From contig JAEZCA010000006.1 in assembly GCA_023412665.1 (NCBI GenBank), positions 1 through 62,220 of the forward strand: a DNA stretch of 62,220 nt. The letters are read 5' to 3'. The notes under the pieces are model-generated. The model was not told the origin of the DNA and ran no database searches. It worked only from the letters and a program-made list of their open reading frames with translations. Below are positions 52,901 through 61,819 of this stretch, piece after piece (the stretch's first letter is position 1; each line of letters begins with the position of its first letter). A program made the position numbers and the translations under genes. Origin of the DNA: Bacillota bacterium. GTDB taxonomy: Bacteria > Bacillota > Clostridia > Acetivibrionales > DTU013.

Positions 52901-53968
52901 CTCGGACAAATATTTAAGCTGGGGATAAAGCTTTCCAAAATCGTCGGCTATATCCCTAGATGAAGCATCAAAGCCGCTGGAACAGAGCTTTTTGATCCTT
53001 TCCTTCATCACGCTCCTGACAGCCTTGACCTCTTCCTGTGCAGACTTATCGGCATCTTTACCGCACCTTGGCAGTCTGGCAGGTTCAAATGATGAGAAGG
53101 CTGCATGCAGCTTGTCCCATACCTCATTGAAGCTTGTGGAGGACACGGTATCTGACAACGCTTCCAGACACAATGCCAGCAGGTTTTCAAGCAGCTCCAT
53201 GTCGCTGTCAAGGACACCGCAGTATGGCTCCAGAGCCTCTGCGTGGCTTGCCCGCGCTGCCGCCCTTTCCAGCAGGGCCGTCAGGCCCTGCAGCTCGGCG
53301 GCGGCGGCTTTGAGCAGCACACGAGCCCACGGGGTGCTGCTCAAACAGTCAGAAGCCCCTGTGTTGTAGGCTTCTGACTGGGCGGCAAGCCACTGCCCGG
53401 GCCACGGGTGGCTGCCGGTGAAGCGGTGCAGCGCCATGACAATATCGCGAAGCGAACTGTCATCGCGCCCACCGCCATAGCTTTCCACCAATTGAAAGAA
53501 TACGCTGTCCTTATCTTCATTTTCATATTTTTCCTCAAACAATTGCTCAAGTGCATCGAGCCGCATAAGAGTACATTCTGTATCGTCTGCGATGCGGAAC
53601 ATAGGGTCAAGATCAAGGGCATGGAAATGGCCTCTTACAACCTCAAGACAGAAGGAGTGAAGTGTCATTATGCTGGCACGGTCCAACAAAGCCATTTGCT
53701 TTTGCAGATTTCCAGAGGAGGGTTCAGCTTCCAGCGCGTCTGCAAGAGCATTACCTATTCTCTCGCGCATTTCTGTTGCAGCGGCATTTGTAAATGTAAC
53801 AACAAGAAGCCTGTCGATATCTACAGGATTCTCCTTGTCGGTAATTTTTCTGATGATCCTCTCTACCAGGACAGCCGTCTTACCCGCACCCGCAGCAGCA
53901 GCTACAAGCAGGTTGCAGCCCCGTTCGGTTATTGCATTGAGCTGTTCCTCCGTCCATTTGTTAGCCAT
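49925..53968 (-). CDS. addA: AddA, helicase-nuclease subunit A
   Basis: 1347 residues. UvrD-type helicase: Walker A AAAAGAGKTAVLVERI (~18-33), DEYQDSN Walker B, and motif VI VAFTRAREKLIITG. The C-terminal RecB-like nuclease has GVIDCWIETGEGLVLLDYKTDF (catalytic Asp, Lys). Between helicase subdomains there is a low-complexity insertion of about 80 residues with imperfect repeats (QNSDSSEATDL, then QNSDSSAATGM). With AddB it resects double-strand breaks to Chi. Its ATG overlaps the AddB stop by 8 bases. Confidence 0.97.
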   Translation of the reverse strand: MANKWTEEQLNAITERGCNLLVAAAAGAGKTAVLVERIIRKITDKENPVDIDRLLVVTFTNAAATEMRERIGNALADALEAEPSSGNLQKQMALLDRASIMTLHSFCLEVVRGHFHALDLDPMFRIADDTECTLMRLDALEQLFEEKYENEDKDSVFFQLVESYGGGRDDSSLRDIVMALHRFTGSHPWPGQWLAAQSEAYNTGASDCLSSTPWARVLLKAAAAELQGLTALLERAAARASHAEALEPYCGVLDSDMELLENLLALCLEALSDTVSSTSFNEVWDKLHAAFSSFEPARLPRCGKDADKSAQEEVKAVRSVMKERIKKLCSSGFDASSRDIADDFGKLYPQLKYLSEMVMEYEEIYTHKKKSKGLLDFNDLEHFCLKVLLQDGKPTAAACELRERYEEILVDEYQDSNLIQELILSTVSGNQESRYNIFMVGDVKQSIYRFRQARPELFLSKYSTYHHEHGFDDRVIQLYKNFRSRPEVINGVNYIFKQIMSAEVGELDYTKNEYLNPGAEFPPPQGNCTVGGAVELHVLDLASDKCEITAGSFASSISNQNSDSSEATDLLSNTGMVQNSDSSAATGMSHNTGATANPASAAGVEGDSDSVDEHEEESFDNIQYEARLVGSRIKSLITHRTDGYSVFDKKLGSYRPAEYRDIVILMRATRNWADVFTDELAVMGIPAYADAGLGYFRTVEVETMLSLLQIIDNPLQDIPMLAVLRSPIGGFSTDELADIRLADRSASIYEAMVKLAEADGTGRDNNRCTEALSAKTGKFITDLQRWRDISQYTPTDELVWQLLLETGYYSYAGILPGGIERQANLRMLFERARQYEETSYRGLFNFINFINKLRSGGGDMGSAKILGENDNVVRIMSIHKSKGLEFPIVIVSGCGKKFNMQDLNSSILLHQELGFGPDMVDLDKRTITPSLPKMAIRQKLRLETLSEEMRILYVAFTRAREKLIITGCVKDIEKHCTAWCSSAADAEDKLPAYSMMQAANYLDWVGAAVARHISAGIVRQAAGDEEGTIILNDDSRWEVKLWGKGVSSVKKTAAETESSIRDWLDAVKSDLPLEHDEKGIEHGEDTGNPQEQDEKSFESSTEETNKFLRALEWEYPYHYLTSIPAKVSVTELKRRFMQQEQSESAAPFIQPMIERPLFMEPEKGLSAAHKGTVMHFVMQHLELGRLSEADNNHDLLNEISTQLASMKDRELLTQAEVDSVRPQAIASFFGSSVGKLILEMHKSVHRETAFNIEIKCSDIYGSLPSEQPSDLDVMLLQGVIDCWIETGEGLVLLDYKTDFIPAGGSEIIKQRYKVQIDYYTRALEKITGRRVAERYLYLFSSGELLIY

Positions 53969-56900
53969 TTCCCATGTTTCCCTTCCTATTTACGCTATCA
54001 TCGTCACTGCCCATCAGCTTCCACAGCTCATTCTCTTCCAGATCGGCAAATATACGGTAACGGTTGTCCTTCATCGATGTGTCGAACTGGCATACAGAAC
54101 TGTAGCTGCAATATGTGCACGCTGTGGCTGTCCGTTTCTTGTATGGACTGACAGCAACATTTCCATCCAATATCCCGGTCCCAATGGATGCCAACAGCTT
54201 CCTTACATAGCTTCTCAACACTTTGAACTGCTCAATGGTTGCAGCAGACGATCTGCCCAGAGAGCCATCCTTGTTTATCCTGGCAGGTATTATCAGCGAA
54301 TCCCCCGACAGATCCCTGTCCATTTCCTTGATCAGTTTGACATCCGCCAGTACAAGGCCCTTCATCCTAAGCTCTTTCAGGATCGCCCTCTCTATTTCTT
54401 CCTCAGTGCTGTCCCTGCTGCACCTGACAAGCGGGTCATTCAGCCTGAAATACAACACCCCCGCAGGTAAGTAAGCTCCCTTCGGCTTGTCCGTACCTAC
54501 CTGCTTGTCTAAGCCTTCTGACAGTCCAGCTCCCTCCACCGGCTCCAAGCCTTCACCAGCATATTGCTCCCCGTCTTCATTGACACATGAATTCATATCA
54601 GTGCAATTCTGTGCCGCCTCCTCTTCCGTTCCAAGAACAGCGTCCAGATATGTCAACAGCTGCAGCTGCAGGCCGTAATACACATCGCCAAGCTTTAGCG
54701 CCCGGTTACCCGACTTGTAATCTATTATCCTCAGATAAGTGCCGTCCTCATTTGTCATTGAGTCTATCCTGTCAATCCTGCCGGTCATTTTCACGCATTC
54801 ACCCGAGGGCAGCTCTATAGTAATTGGTGGGTATCTGCCATTCTCACCAAATTCGACCTCATAGCCCGCAGGCTCGAAGCCGCTTGCTTCAATGTGTCTG
54901 CTGATCAGCATCAAAGCCTTGACAACCGTTTTTTTAAGCCTGTCGGAAACGTAAAGATACCTTTTGCTGCTCCCCAGGATACTTTTCCCCTGGGATGCCA
55001 TATGATGGTCAACGAGCCTTGCGACCTGACTTGCGCACCATTTGCTGTCAAGCTTGCGCCAGCTGATGTTGTTTTTAACCAGCAGCCTTGAAAAATCATC
55101 AATAATACTGTGCATAAACGTGCCGGCATCTGTCGGATCGAAGCTGAATATACGGCGTTCCTTTGCTCTGAGACCGTATTTTAAATAAAAAGAGAACGGA
55201 CATGAGGCATATGCCTCCATTCGGGAAATGCTTGTAAAAACAGGTCTGCCATATAGCCTGGCCGCTCTGTCACCCGTGAGACCCTGTGCCTGGTTTGTAT
55301 AATCAAGTCCATCAATAATATTCCTGCATTTATCCTTCCACTCACTTTTGCTTGTAAACCATTTGTAAATATCTTTCCAGCCTTCATGAATTTGCTCACC
55401 GTCATAATGCCTTCGAAGCTGTGAAACCATCTCATCAAATACCGGCTCCACCGCAGAAGGCATCGGAAGTCCGCCTCCATACTCAATCAATGTGCTTTTT
55501 TCGGTTACACCGGGAATAATCCTTTTTACTTCCGATATCAAGCGCGACGGTCTCAGCGCCTTTCCATCCCTGTCAGCAGCGGGATAACTAAGCCACAGAC
55601 ACCTTGAGGGGGTTGCCAGCGCCATGTATACCATGAATCTTTCTTCCAGCGAACGGCTTTTTGTATTGCCGGCAAGCTCCAGCCCCAACTGTCCAAGGCT
55701 GTCTCTGTCAATATCGGAGAGAATCCCCTCGTCTACTTTCCCGCCGGGCAGAATACCTTCGTTTACGCCAAGAATATAGAGGGCTTTTATATCATGGCTT
55801 CTGGCTCTTTCAATGCTGCCGGCGAGAACCTGATCCAGCGCAGGGGGAATAAGACTCATCTTATGTCCCGCAAAGCCTGCGGAAAGTATCTCCGTAAAAC
55901 GTTCGGTGCCTAGTGTTTCTTCTCCGAGCACATCAACTATCTGAGAGAAGACATTCATAACTATATTCCAAACCTGACGGTATTCATTTGCCCTGTCAAG
56001 CTGTCCATTATCGGCAAATCTTTGAGAAAGCTCCTCAATTTTTTCAGCTGCCCCCGTATCACGCAGCAGCTCATATAAAGCAGTACAAAATACTACTGCG
56101 GAGGTTCCGCCTTTTGTTTTCTGCCTGAAAGCCTCCAGAGGTTCAGCAAGCTTTCTCCTTGCAGCGTTGATTTTGCCGAGCAGTTCTGTTTCCCGGCCTG
56201 AAGGCTCCTGCCCAAGGCGGTTGCTGTCCACAGGATAGTCCCAGTCACTTTCCCTCTTCCATACATTTCCCCTTATTCCATTGGCCAGCACATAGTTCTC
56301 AAGAATATCCAAATCATTCCTGTCAACTGACAACAGCCCTGTTTTGGCATATCTGAATACTGCTTCATAGGACCAACTGCTTGTGAATATTTCAAGGGCG
56401 GATAAAATGAATACGATCAGCGGGTGTCCGTCAATATCTCTCTTTCCGTCCAGAAAGAAGGGTATGCCGTAACGTTTGAAAATGCTTTTAACGATACTGC
56501 TGTAGCTGTCAGGGTTTCGCATGGTCACTGCGATATCTCTGTACCGGAAGCCACATTCCCTGCACAGCCTGATTATGTCCCTTGCAGTATCTTCCACTTC
56601 CGAATATGGATTTGAAGAGGCGGTTATACAAATATCCTCTGTCAGCCCGTTAAATTTTTTATAAGGGTATTTATAGAAATTTTGCTCAAGATGTCCCAAT
56701 ACCTCGGATTCCATGAACCTAATCGCTCTTCCCTCGCCCAGGCCATTGGCATCTTTTGAGTTTTTCTGTCTATATGGCCCCCTGAGGCCTTCCATTCCTG
56801 TCGATCCCCCAAGCCTGACAGGTCTTTCGACAGTGATCCCCTCCTCCGCTGCCAGCCTCAGCAGCTTGACTGCAGTATTCCTTACAGGTCCGAATACCAT

Positions 56901-57659
56901 GGGAGCAATATCTTCGGGATCGTTTGAGAGACAGTCGGTACAGAGGCAGACAGTAACACGGGCTGCTTTTTTTAGCAGTTTTATTATGACCTTATATTCC
57001 TGTGGCGTAAAGCCTGAAAATTCATCTATCCATATCTCCGCGCCGTCATATTGAGCCGATTGGTCAAGCTTTTTGTACAGCTCCAGCAAGTCGTCATCTG
57101 CATCAAGATAATTTTTGTGAAGTATATTTTCAAACTCAGAGTAAACAAGAGACAAATCGAGAAGCTTGTCCTTCAGCGGGGTTCCATCCTGCAGCCTGTC
57201 TGTCGTTTGAGCCAGTTCATCAGGTGTAATATCATATCGCTTAAACTCGGTTATCGCATCGGATAGGGTCTCAGTAAAACCTTTCTTGAGTGCCGCCCGT
57301 GAGAAGAACTTCAATTGGCCGCCAAGCTTATCCAATATTCGAAAAAGCAGCATGCTTTTTCCTGCAGAATCCAGATGACGGCGTGTTATTCCTCCGACCT
57401 CGCTGAAAACCCTGAATGCAAGCCTCCTAAAGCTCAGCACCTCTGCTCTGCATATCCCCGCTGCCCCTGTCAGGCTCGCCAGATTTTTTTCCGCCTGGAG
57501 AGAAAACTGCTCCGGTACTATCAGCAGTATGGGCTTTCCGGCATCATGAGCGCTGCTTTCAGTACAAGCATGGCCCTTATTTATACTGCTTCTTATTTCA
57601 TTATAACAAAAGCTTGTCTTTCCGCTCCCGGCCCTTCCATACACTATCCTGAGCCCCAT
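53961..57659 (-). CDS. addB: AddB, helicase-nuclease subunit B
   Basis: 1232 residues from ATG 57659, five bases after GGAGG. Walker A GRAGSGKTSFCYNEI (6-20) opens the inactivated helicase. The nuclease domain contains a Cys in SCPFSFYLKYGL and, at the end, CTYCSYSSVCQFD, together the four cysteines of the AddB 4Fe-4S staple, and DYKSGNRALKL as active site. A Gly/Glu-rich insertion (EQYAGEGLEPVEGAGLSEGL) lies within the nuclease. Translationally coupled to addA. Confidence 0.97.
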   Translation of the reverse strand: MGLRIVYGRAGSGKTSFCYNEIRSSINKGHACTESSAHDAGKPILLIVPEQFSLQAEKNLASLTGAAGICRAEVLSFRRLAFRVFSEVGGITRRHLDSAGKSMLLFRILDKLGGQLKFFSRAALKKGFTETLSDAITEFKRYDITPDELAQTTDRLQDGTPLKDKLLDLSLVYSEFENILHKNYLDADDDLLELYKKLDQSAQYDGAEIWIDEFSGFTPQEYKVIIKLLKKAARVTVCLCTDCLSNDPEDIAPMVFGPVRNTAVKLLRLAAEEGITVERPVRLGGSTGMEGLRGPYRQKNSKDANGLGEGRAIRFMESEVLGHLEQNFYKYPYKKFNGLTEDICITASSNPYSEVEDTARDIIRLCRECGFRYRDIAVTMRNPDSYSSIVKSIFKRYGIPFFLDGKRDIDGHPLIVFILSALEIFTSSWSYEAVFRYAKTGLLSVDRNDLDILENYVLANGIRGNVWKRESDWDYPVDSNRLGQEPSGRETELLGKINAARRKLAEPLEAFRQKTKGGTSAVVFCTALYELLRDTGAAEKIEELSQRFADNGQLDRANEYRQVWNIVMNVFSQIVDVLGEETLGTERFTEILSAGFAGHKMSLIPPALDQVLAGSIERARSHDIKALYILGVNEGILPGGKVDEGILSDIDRDSLGQLGLELAGNTKSRSLEERFMVYMALATPSRCLWLSYPAADRDGKALRPSRLISEVKRIIPGVTEKSTLIEYGGGLPMPSAVEPVFDEMVSQLRRHYDGEQIHEGWKDIYKWFTSKSEWKDKCRNIIDGLDYTNQAQGLTGDRAARLYGRPVFTSISRMEAYASCPFSFYLKYGLRAKERRIFSFDPTDAGTFMHSIIDDFSRLLVKNNISWRKLDSKWCASQVARLVDHHMASQGKSILGSSKRYLYVSDRLKKTVVKALMLISRHIEASGFEPAGYEVEFGENGRYPPITIELPSGECVKMTGRIDRIDSMTNEDGTYLRIIDYKSGNRALKLGDVYYGLQLQLLTYLDAVLGTEEEAAQNCTDMNSCVNEDGEQYAGEGLEPVEGAGLSEGLDKQVGTDKPKGAYLPAGVLYFRLNDPLVRCSRDSTEEEIERAILKELRMKGLVLADVKLIKEMDRDLSGDSLIIPARINKDGSLGRSSAATIEQFKVLRSYVRKLLASIGTGILDGNVAVSPYKKRTATACTYCSYSSVCQFDTSMKDNRYRIFADLEENELWKLMGSDDDSVNRKGNMGNG

Positions 57660-57742
57660 ATATGCCTCCATCAGGGATAGAATAAGCACCTTTAACAAGA
57701 TACGGCTTTATTTTACCATAATAAAAGACAGGTATGAAACTA

Positions 57743-58231
57743 TCAATCTCCGAAGTAATCAAGCCACTCAACTGCTTCAAGGCCGCTTTCCCTCAGAATA
57801 CTGTCACAATGTCCTGTATGATACTGCATATGCCTGACTAGCATGAACACTATATCCATGTTACTTATCTTATCATATAGTACAGATGCCGAACCAAGCC
57901 ACGCATCATCCTTACCTTCAAAGAATGCTTCACACAGAGCAGCGACTTCATTGAAGTACCCTTGCAGCTCTTCCTTGGTCAAACTGTCAACAGGGTCATT
58001 TTCCAGTTCAGGATATAATACCTTCCCCGTAAAGGGTTCAGTAAAGTTTTCATTGCTTAACCTCATCCAGTAATTGACACCGGTAAGTGCATGAAGGATC
58101 TGCTGCCAGAACACGTAACCTCCGCGTTTTTTGTCCCACAGTTCATCAGGGCATTTAGCGATCAATCCCTGCAACATTTTAAATGACATTTTGAAATGAG
58201 TCTTAGCCGCATCGATAATACTTCTTGCCAT
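57743..58231 (-). CDS. DinB-family protein
   Basis: 162 residues from ATG 58231 behind AAAGGAG. VFWQQILHALTGVNYWMRLS gives the first His and RHMQYHTGHCDSIL the His pair of the three-His metal site. Only distantly related to the DinB copies at 22007 and 61820. Possible thiol-dependent transferase. Confidence 0.85.
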   Translation of the reverse strand: MARSIIDAAKTHFKMSFKMLQGLIAKCPDELWDKKRGGYVFWQQILHALTGVNYWMRLSNENFTEPFTGKVLYPELENDPVDSLTKEELQGYFNEVAALCEAFFEGKDDAWLGSASVLYDKISNMDIVFMLVRHMQYHTGHCDSILRESGLEAVEWLDYFGD

Positions 58232-58250
58232 TTTGCACACTCCTTTGAAA

Positions 58251-58694
58251 TCACTTCACATCTCCGCCGTGAAACATGCATTCATACACTTTGTTCTCAC
58301 CGTGGAATATCTCCTCAAAACCATTGTACCAATGAAAATTACCTGTAACACTGCACTTGTAGAGATATTCACCGACTCGGTACTCTGACGGCCCTCTATA
58401 AGGCTTGTCAAAAGGCACATTGGCTAGTGCTTCCTTCAGAAAATCCCCTGAAAAGCCTTCAGCTATGACTCTCCCGCAGTAGTTCATCGCCCAAATTGGC
58501 TGTCCTCTTTCCCATACAGCCTCTTCCCCGGCAAATTTCTCTCCGCCCAGATACGTATCAATATAAAGCAAGTCTCCTTCAGCATACTGCAGATCGTGTG
58601 ACACAGGTCTGGAAGGAGCCGACTCCGGTCCTTTCCCGGCATAGGTCGCTTTTTTTGCCCTCAAGAGGAACTCAGTAATTTTTATCTGATCCAT
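58251..58694 (-). CDS. DUF5680-family protein
   Basis: 147 residues from ATG 58694 after GGGAGG. FLLRAKKATYAGKGPESAPS, DLQYAEGDLLYIDTYLGG and GEEAVWERGQPIWAMNYCGR match the DUF5680 family. Function unknown. Followed after 10 bases by the DinB gene, with which it is presumably co-transcribed. Confidence 0.85.
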   Translation of the reverse strand: MDQIKITEFLLRAKKATYAGKGPESAPSRPVSHDLQYAEGDLLYIDTYLGGEKFAGEEAVWERGQPIWAMNYCGRVIAEGFSGDFLKEALANVPFDKPYRGPSEYRVGEYLYKCSVTGNFHWYNGFEEIFHGENKVYECMFHGGDVK

Positions 58695-58844
58695 TTATCC
58701 GCCTCCCACAATATGTTGTCATCGAACTTGTGTTCTATTTTACCACATTATGGCTTATCACGCAATGGTTTATGATTGATTTGCATCACATTCAACGCGT
58801 GACTTAGCGCGAAGTAACTATTTCCCGCTCCAGCCAGATATGTG

Positions 58845-58990
58845 GCTGTGCAAATTTTTAGGGTTCTGGGCACGATTTCATTGAATTTATTGAATTTATT
58901 CTATGATTAGGGCACATAATACGGATATTTCAGTGTTATGGAAACTCACAAATAGTATAATGTGCCCAGAAGTATGAGTTTTTGCACACC
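58845..58990. mobile_element. MITE-like element, copy 3
   Basis: 146 bp: GCTGTGCAAATT left end, TTTTTGCACACC right end, subterminal CTGGGCAC / GTGCCCAG and internal GGGCACATAAT / ATAATGTGCCC. Shares with copy 1 the right flank GCACTCC. The remaining spacer, 58695-58844 and 58991-59049, shows nothing I recognise. Confidence 0.8.
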
Positions 58991-59049
58991 GCACTCCAAG
59001 ACCAACTAAGATAAAGGCCACTATAAGCAAATGAAAGCTTCCCCTTGCT

Positions 59050-59763
59050 TTACATCCTGCCCCGGACAGCATTGTCTATGAGTCCGGCCAGACCTTTTGC
59101 CGACACCGTATTCATGTGGACGCCATCCACCGAGACAGCAAGCCCCCTTCTCCTGCTTACCTCGTCGGTAAATGGCAGGTAAGTGGTTAAAATCGCAAGA
59201 ACCACGGGTTCAAATATATTCTTCGAGAAAAAGTGGGAGCCTGTGTTGTTTTGCCTGTTCTTGATGTCTCTCTGGAAGCCCATGATATCAATATAAGTCA
59301 ATGAGAACTTACCACATAGCTCAATTATTATCTTATTGTATTCAACAGCCCTTTGATTGAGCTCGGCAATATCAGTCTCAAGCAGCGGTATTCCGAATAT
59401 AATGGTCTCCTTGCCGGCCTGTTTCAATATTTGCAGCAGATTTTCATAACGTTGGCTGAATTCTGCTTCATCCCTGCACGGCACACTCCCTCTGAGCACA
59501 AGTCCGGCAACTATCTTTTTCCAGGTTTTATTATAAAACTTCAGATAAGGATGCAGTACATCATTTGTGCCGATACCAATAATTATTGTCTTGACGTCCC
59601 TGTACTTCGGATCCTCAATAGCGCTCACAAGCCTTTTTGTCATTCCGATCAGCGTATCGCCTCCAAGGCCGAAGTTCTTGTATTGCTTTGGCGATTTGAC
59701 ATATTTAAGATAGGTTGCGCCGGGTCTGCCCTCAGTTATACTGTCTCCAAAACACAATACCAT
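59050..59763 (-). CDS. SGNH/GDSL hydrolase
   Basis: 237 residues from ATG 59763 behind AAAGGA. Block I VLCFGDSITEGRPG, block II NFGLGGDTLIG, block III IGIGTNDVLHP and block V SVDGVHMNTVSAKG. Cytoplasmic, catalytic Ser/Asp/His intact. Substrate unknown, perhaps a deacylase of glycolipid or peptidoglycan parts. Confidence 0.9.
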   Translation of the reverse strand: MVLCFGDSITEGRPGATYLKYVKSPKQYKNFGLGGDTLIGMTKRLVSAIEDPKYRDVKTIIIGIGTNDVLHPYLKFYNKTWKKIVAGLVLRGSVPCRDEAEFSQRYENLLQILKQAGKETIIFGIPLLETDIAELNQRAVEYNKIIIELCGKFSLTYIDIMGFQRDIKNRQNNTGSHFFSKNIFEPVVLAILTTYLPFTDEVSRRRGLAVSVDGVHMNTVSAKGLAGLIDNAVRGRM

Positions 59764-59843
59764 AGCAATTTTCCTTTCTTGAAAAATTTTGTGCCGCGTG
59801 TAAGAAAAATGCTCACGTACATTATGTAAGCCAGCTTTATTAC

Positions 59844-60464
59844 TTATTCCAATTCAATGTCATAATGGGAGATATCTCCCCATTTTACAGCCTTCCAGCC
59901 GTCAGTCCCATATTCGATAATACTAAGACTTGTGGGATGCATAAATGCTCCATTCCACAGATCCTTCAGTTCCTTTTGTTCAACTATCAGCGTGATGAGC
60001 TTCAGTGAGACAGCATGGGTCACGACCATAACATTCCCTTTATCATGGCGTTCAGCAATATATCTGAGTGCACTGTCCAGCCGGTCTGTCATATCTGAAA
60101 AATTCTCTCCGCCGACAGGTTCATACAAATGGGGGAATTCCCAGAAGTTCCTGTACTCCTCAGGATAATCCCTCTCGACATCGGAGACTGACATACCCTC
60201 CCATTTCCCAAGATTTATTTCTCTGAGGCTGTCCATGGGTATGAGTGGTATATTCCTTTTTCCGGCGATTATCTGCGATGTCTGTATTGTCCTTCCGCTG
60301 GAGCTGGTATATACTGCTTCAAACTCAACCGTCTCCAGTGCCCTGGCCAGCTGGGCTGCCTGCTGTCTTCCCTTCTCTGTCAGCTCTGAATCCTTATGGC
60401 CCTGCATCCTTTTCTGTGTATTCCAAATCGTCTCACCATGCCGCGTTATATATAGTCTTAACAT
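59844..60464 (-). CDS. histidine phosphatase (phosphoglycerate mutase superfamily)
   Basis: 206 residues. LYITRHGETIWNTQKRMQGH contains the RHG phospho-His motif; TSSSGRTIQTSQII the second Arg; and VVTHAVSLKLITLIVE the second His. A broad-specificity phosphatase or CobC-like enzyme. ATG follows GTGAGGAG. Confidence 0.92.
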   Translation of the reverse strand: MLRLYITRHGETIWNTQKRMQGHKDSELTEKGRQQAAQLARALETVEFEAVYTSSSGRTIQTSQIIAGKRNIPLIPMDSLREINLGKWEGMSVSDVERDYPEEYRNFWEFPHLYEPVGGENFSDMTDRLDSALRYIAERHDKGNVMVVTHAVSLKLITLIVEQKELKDLWNGAFMHPTSLSIIEYGTDGWKAVKWGDISHYDIELE

Positions 60465-60497
60465 TTGCTCCTCACATATTAGAAAATTTCAAAACAC

Positions 60498-61295
60498 TCA
60501 CAGCTTTATAGCCTTAGTCGCTATCTTAGTATTGATATGCTGGCCAAGAAGGTCACCGCTGGTGGTATCCTCATAGAAGCCTGCGATAACAAAGCCTGCC
60601 TTGATCTGGCCTCCTATCTGGTCTTCGAGGGAATGCCCGAACTCAAGTGTTTCCTTGGCCTTTATCCTGCTCTCAAGCTGATCCGCAGGCAATTGGTCAA
60701 TGTCAGAATAAGGGATCCTGTACCTTACTTCAAGCTTTTCATTTTTATCCCACTGTTCAATATCGAATATATAGATGAGTGGATTACCAAAGCCGGCGAG
60801 CAGCACTCCTCCCTTTTTCAAGACCCTGTAGCACTCCCTCCAGACGCTTTTGATGTCATCTATGAAGCAGTTTGAAACCGGATGGAATATCAGATCGAAG
60901 CTCTCATCCTCAAAATCTGACAGATCACGCATATCTCCCTGGACCGTCCTGAGCTCAAGTCCGTCCCTTTCAGCTACGAGCCGGTCCTTGTCAAGCTGGG
61001 CCGGGCAATTGTCAAATACAGTGACCTCCGCTCCCGCTGCGGCTAATACAGGCCCCTGCTGTCCTCCGCCTGATGCCAGGCACAACAGCTTTATCCCTTT
61101 TAGCGCTGGGAACCAATCCGAAGGCACAGGTTTTGTCGGTGTAAGGACAACGCTCCAGTTCCCCTTCCTTGCCTCCTCTATAGTATGCGAATCCACAGGC
61201 ATGGTCCAGATATTGCCCTTTTCTGATTCTCTGATCCAGGCCTCTCTGTTGTGCTTCAAAACATCGACCTGCTCAATACACTTTTGCTCCGTCAT
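60498..61295 (-). CDS. SAM-dependent methyltransferase
   Basis: 265 residues from ATG 61295 after GAGGGGGG. The glycine-rich motif I is LLCLASGGGQQGPVLAAAG (~67-85), followed by VFDNCPAQLDKDR and FDLIFHPVSNCFID. The family is common in Firmicutes; its acceptor is not known. Nearby genes give no clue. Confidence 0.88.
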   Translation of the reverse strand: MTEQKCIEQVDVLKHNREAWIRESEKGNIWTMPVDSHTIEEARKGNWSVVLTPTKPVPSDWFPALKGIKLLCLASGGGQQGPVLAAAGAEVTVFDNCPAQLDKDRLVAERDGLELRTVQGDMRDLSDFEDESFDLIFHPVSNCFIDDIKSVWRECYRVLKKGGVLLAGFGNPLIYIFDIEQWDKNEKLEVRYRIPYSDIDQLPADQLESRIKAKETLEFGHSLEDQIGGQIKAGFVIAGFYEDTTSGDLLGQHINTKIATKAIKL

Positions 61296-61370
61296 ATAAT
61301 TTTCCCCCCTCTTAGTCCACAAGGCGAGCATATCTCCCGCCTCGTTAATATGCCAAACCAGCGACATAGT

Positions 61371-61739
61371 TTACTTTACCCTGCCGAAAAAATTGACTAT
61401 ATTACCATCAGGATCCCTGAACCAAAAGGATCTGGAGCCCCAAGGGTGAGTTTGCGGCGGTTTGACAATGCTTATTCCCATTCCAACAATTTTCTCATAA
61501 TCAGAGTCCACATTCTCCACTTCAAAGCTGATGGTAAAGCTGCCATAGCCTGCGCCCTGCATCGAACCGGGGGCCATTTCCTCCATGCCTTCTGCAGAAA
61601 AGATTGCAAGGCCGGTTCCATGTGCCTTCAGATCCATATGAGTGCTGTCGCCCTCACCTTCAACCCCCAAAACCTTCATATAAAATTCGGATAAGCGTGG
61701 TACATCACCCGTTATAAGGCATACTCCTGCAAACTTCAT
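61371..61739 (-). CDS. VOC/glyoxalase-family protein
   Basis: 122 residues from ATG 61739 behind AAAGGAGG. Two beta-alpha-beta-beta-beta half-modules: VCLITGDVPRLSEFYMKVLG and SFEVENVDSDYEKIVGMGIS, with WFRDPDGNIVNFFGR as the usual end. Could be a lyase, dioxygenase or drug-binding protein. Probably in an operon with the methyltransferase. Confidence 0.9.
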   Translation of the reverse strand: MKFAGVCLITGDVPRLSEFYMKVLGVEGEGDSTHMDLKAHGTGLAIFSAEGMEEMAPGSMQGAGYGSFTISFEVENVDSDYEKIVGMGISIVKPPQTHPWGSRSFWFRDPDGNIVNFFGRVK

Positions 61740-61819
61740 ATAATGTCCTCCTTTGACTGTCTTCACAGAAAAACAAATTACTCAGCTTTCCCACATTTCA
61801 GATGCACCGCTACTATGTT

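Noticed and set aside
28043..58990. Complete insertion sequences
   Set aside because: The repeated elements are under 170 bp, carry no transposase frame, and no transposase is present in the window.
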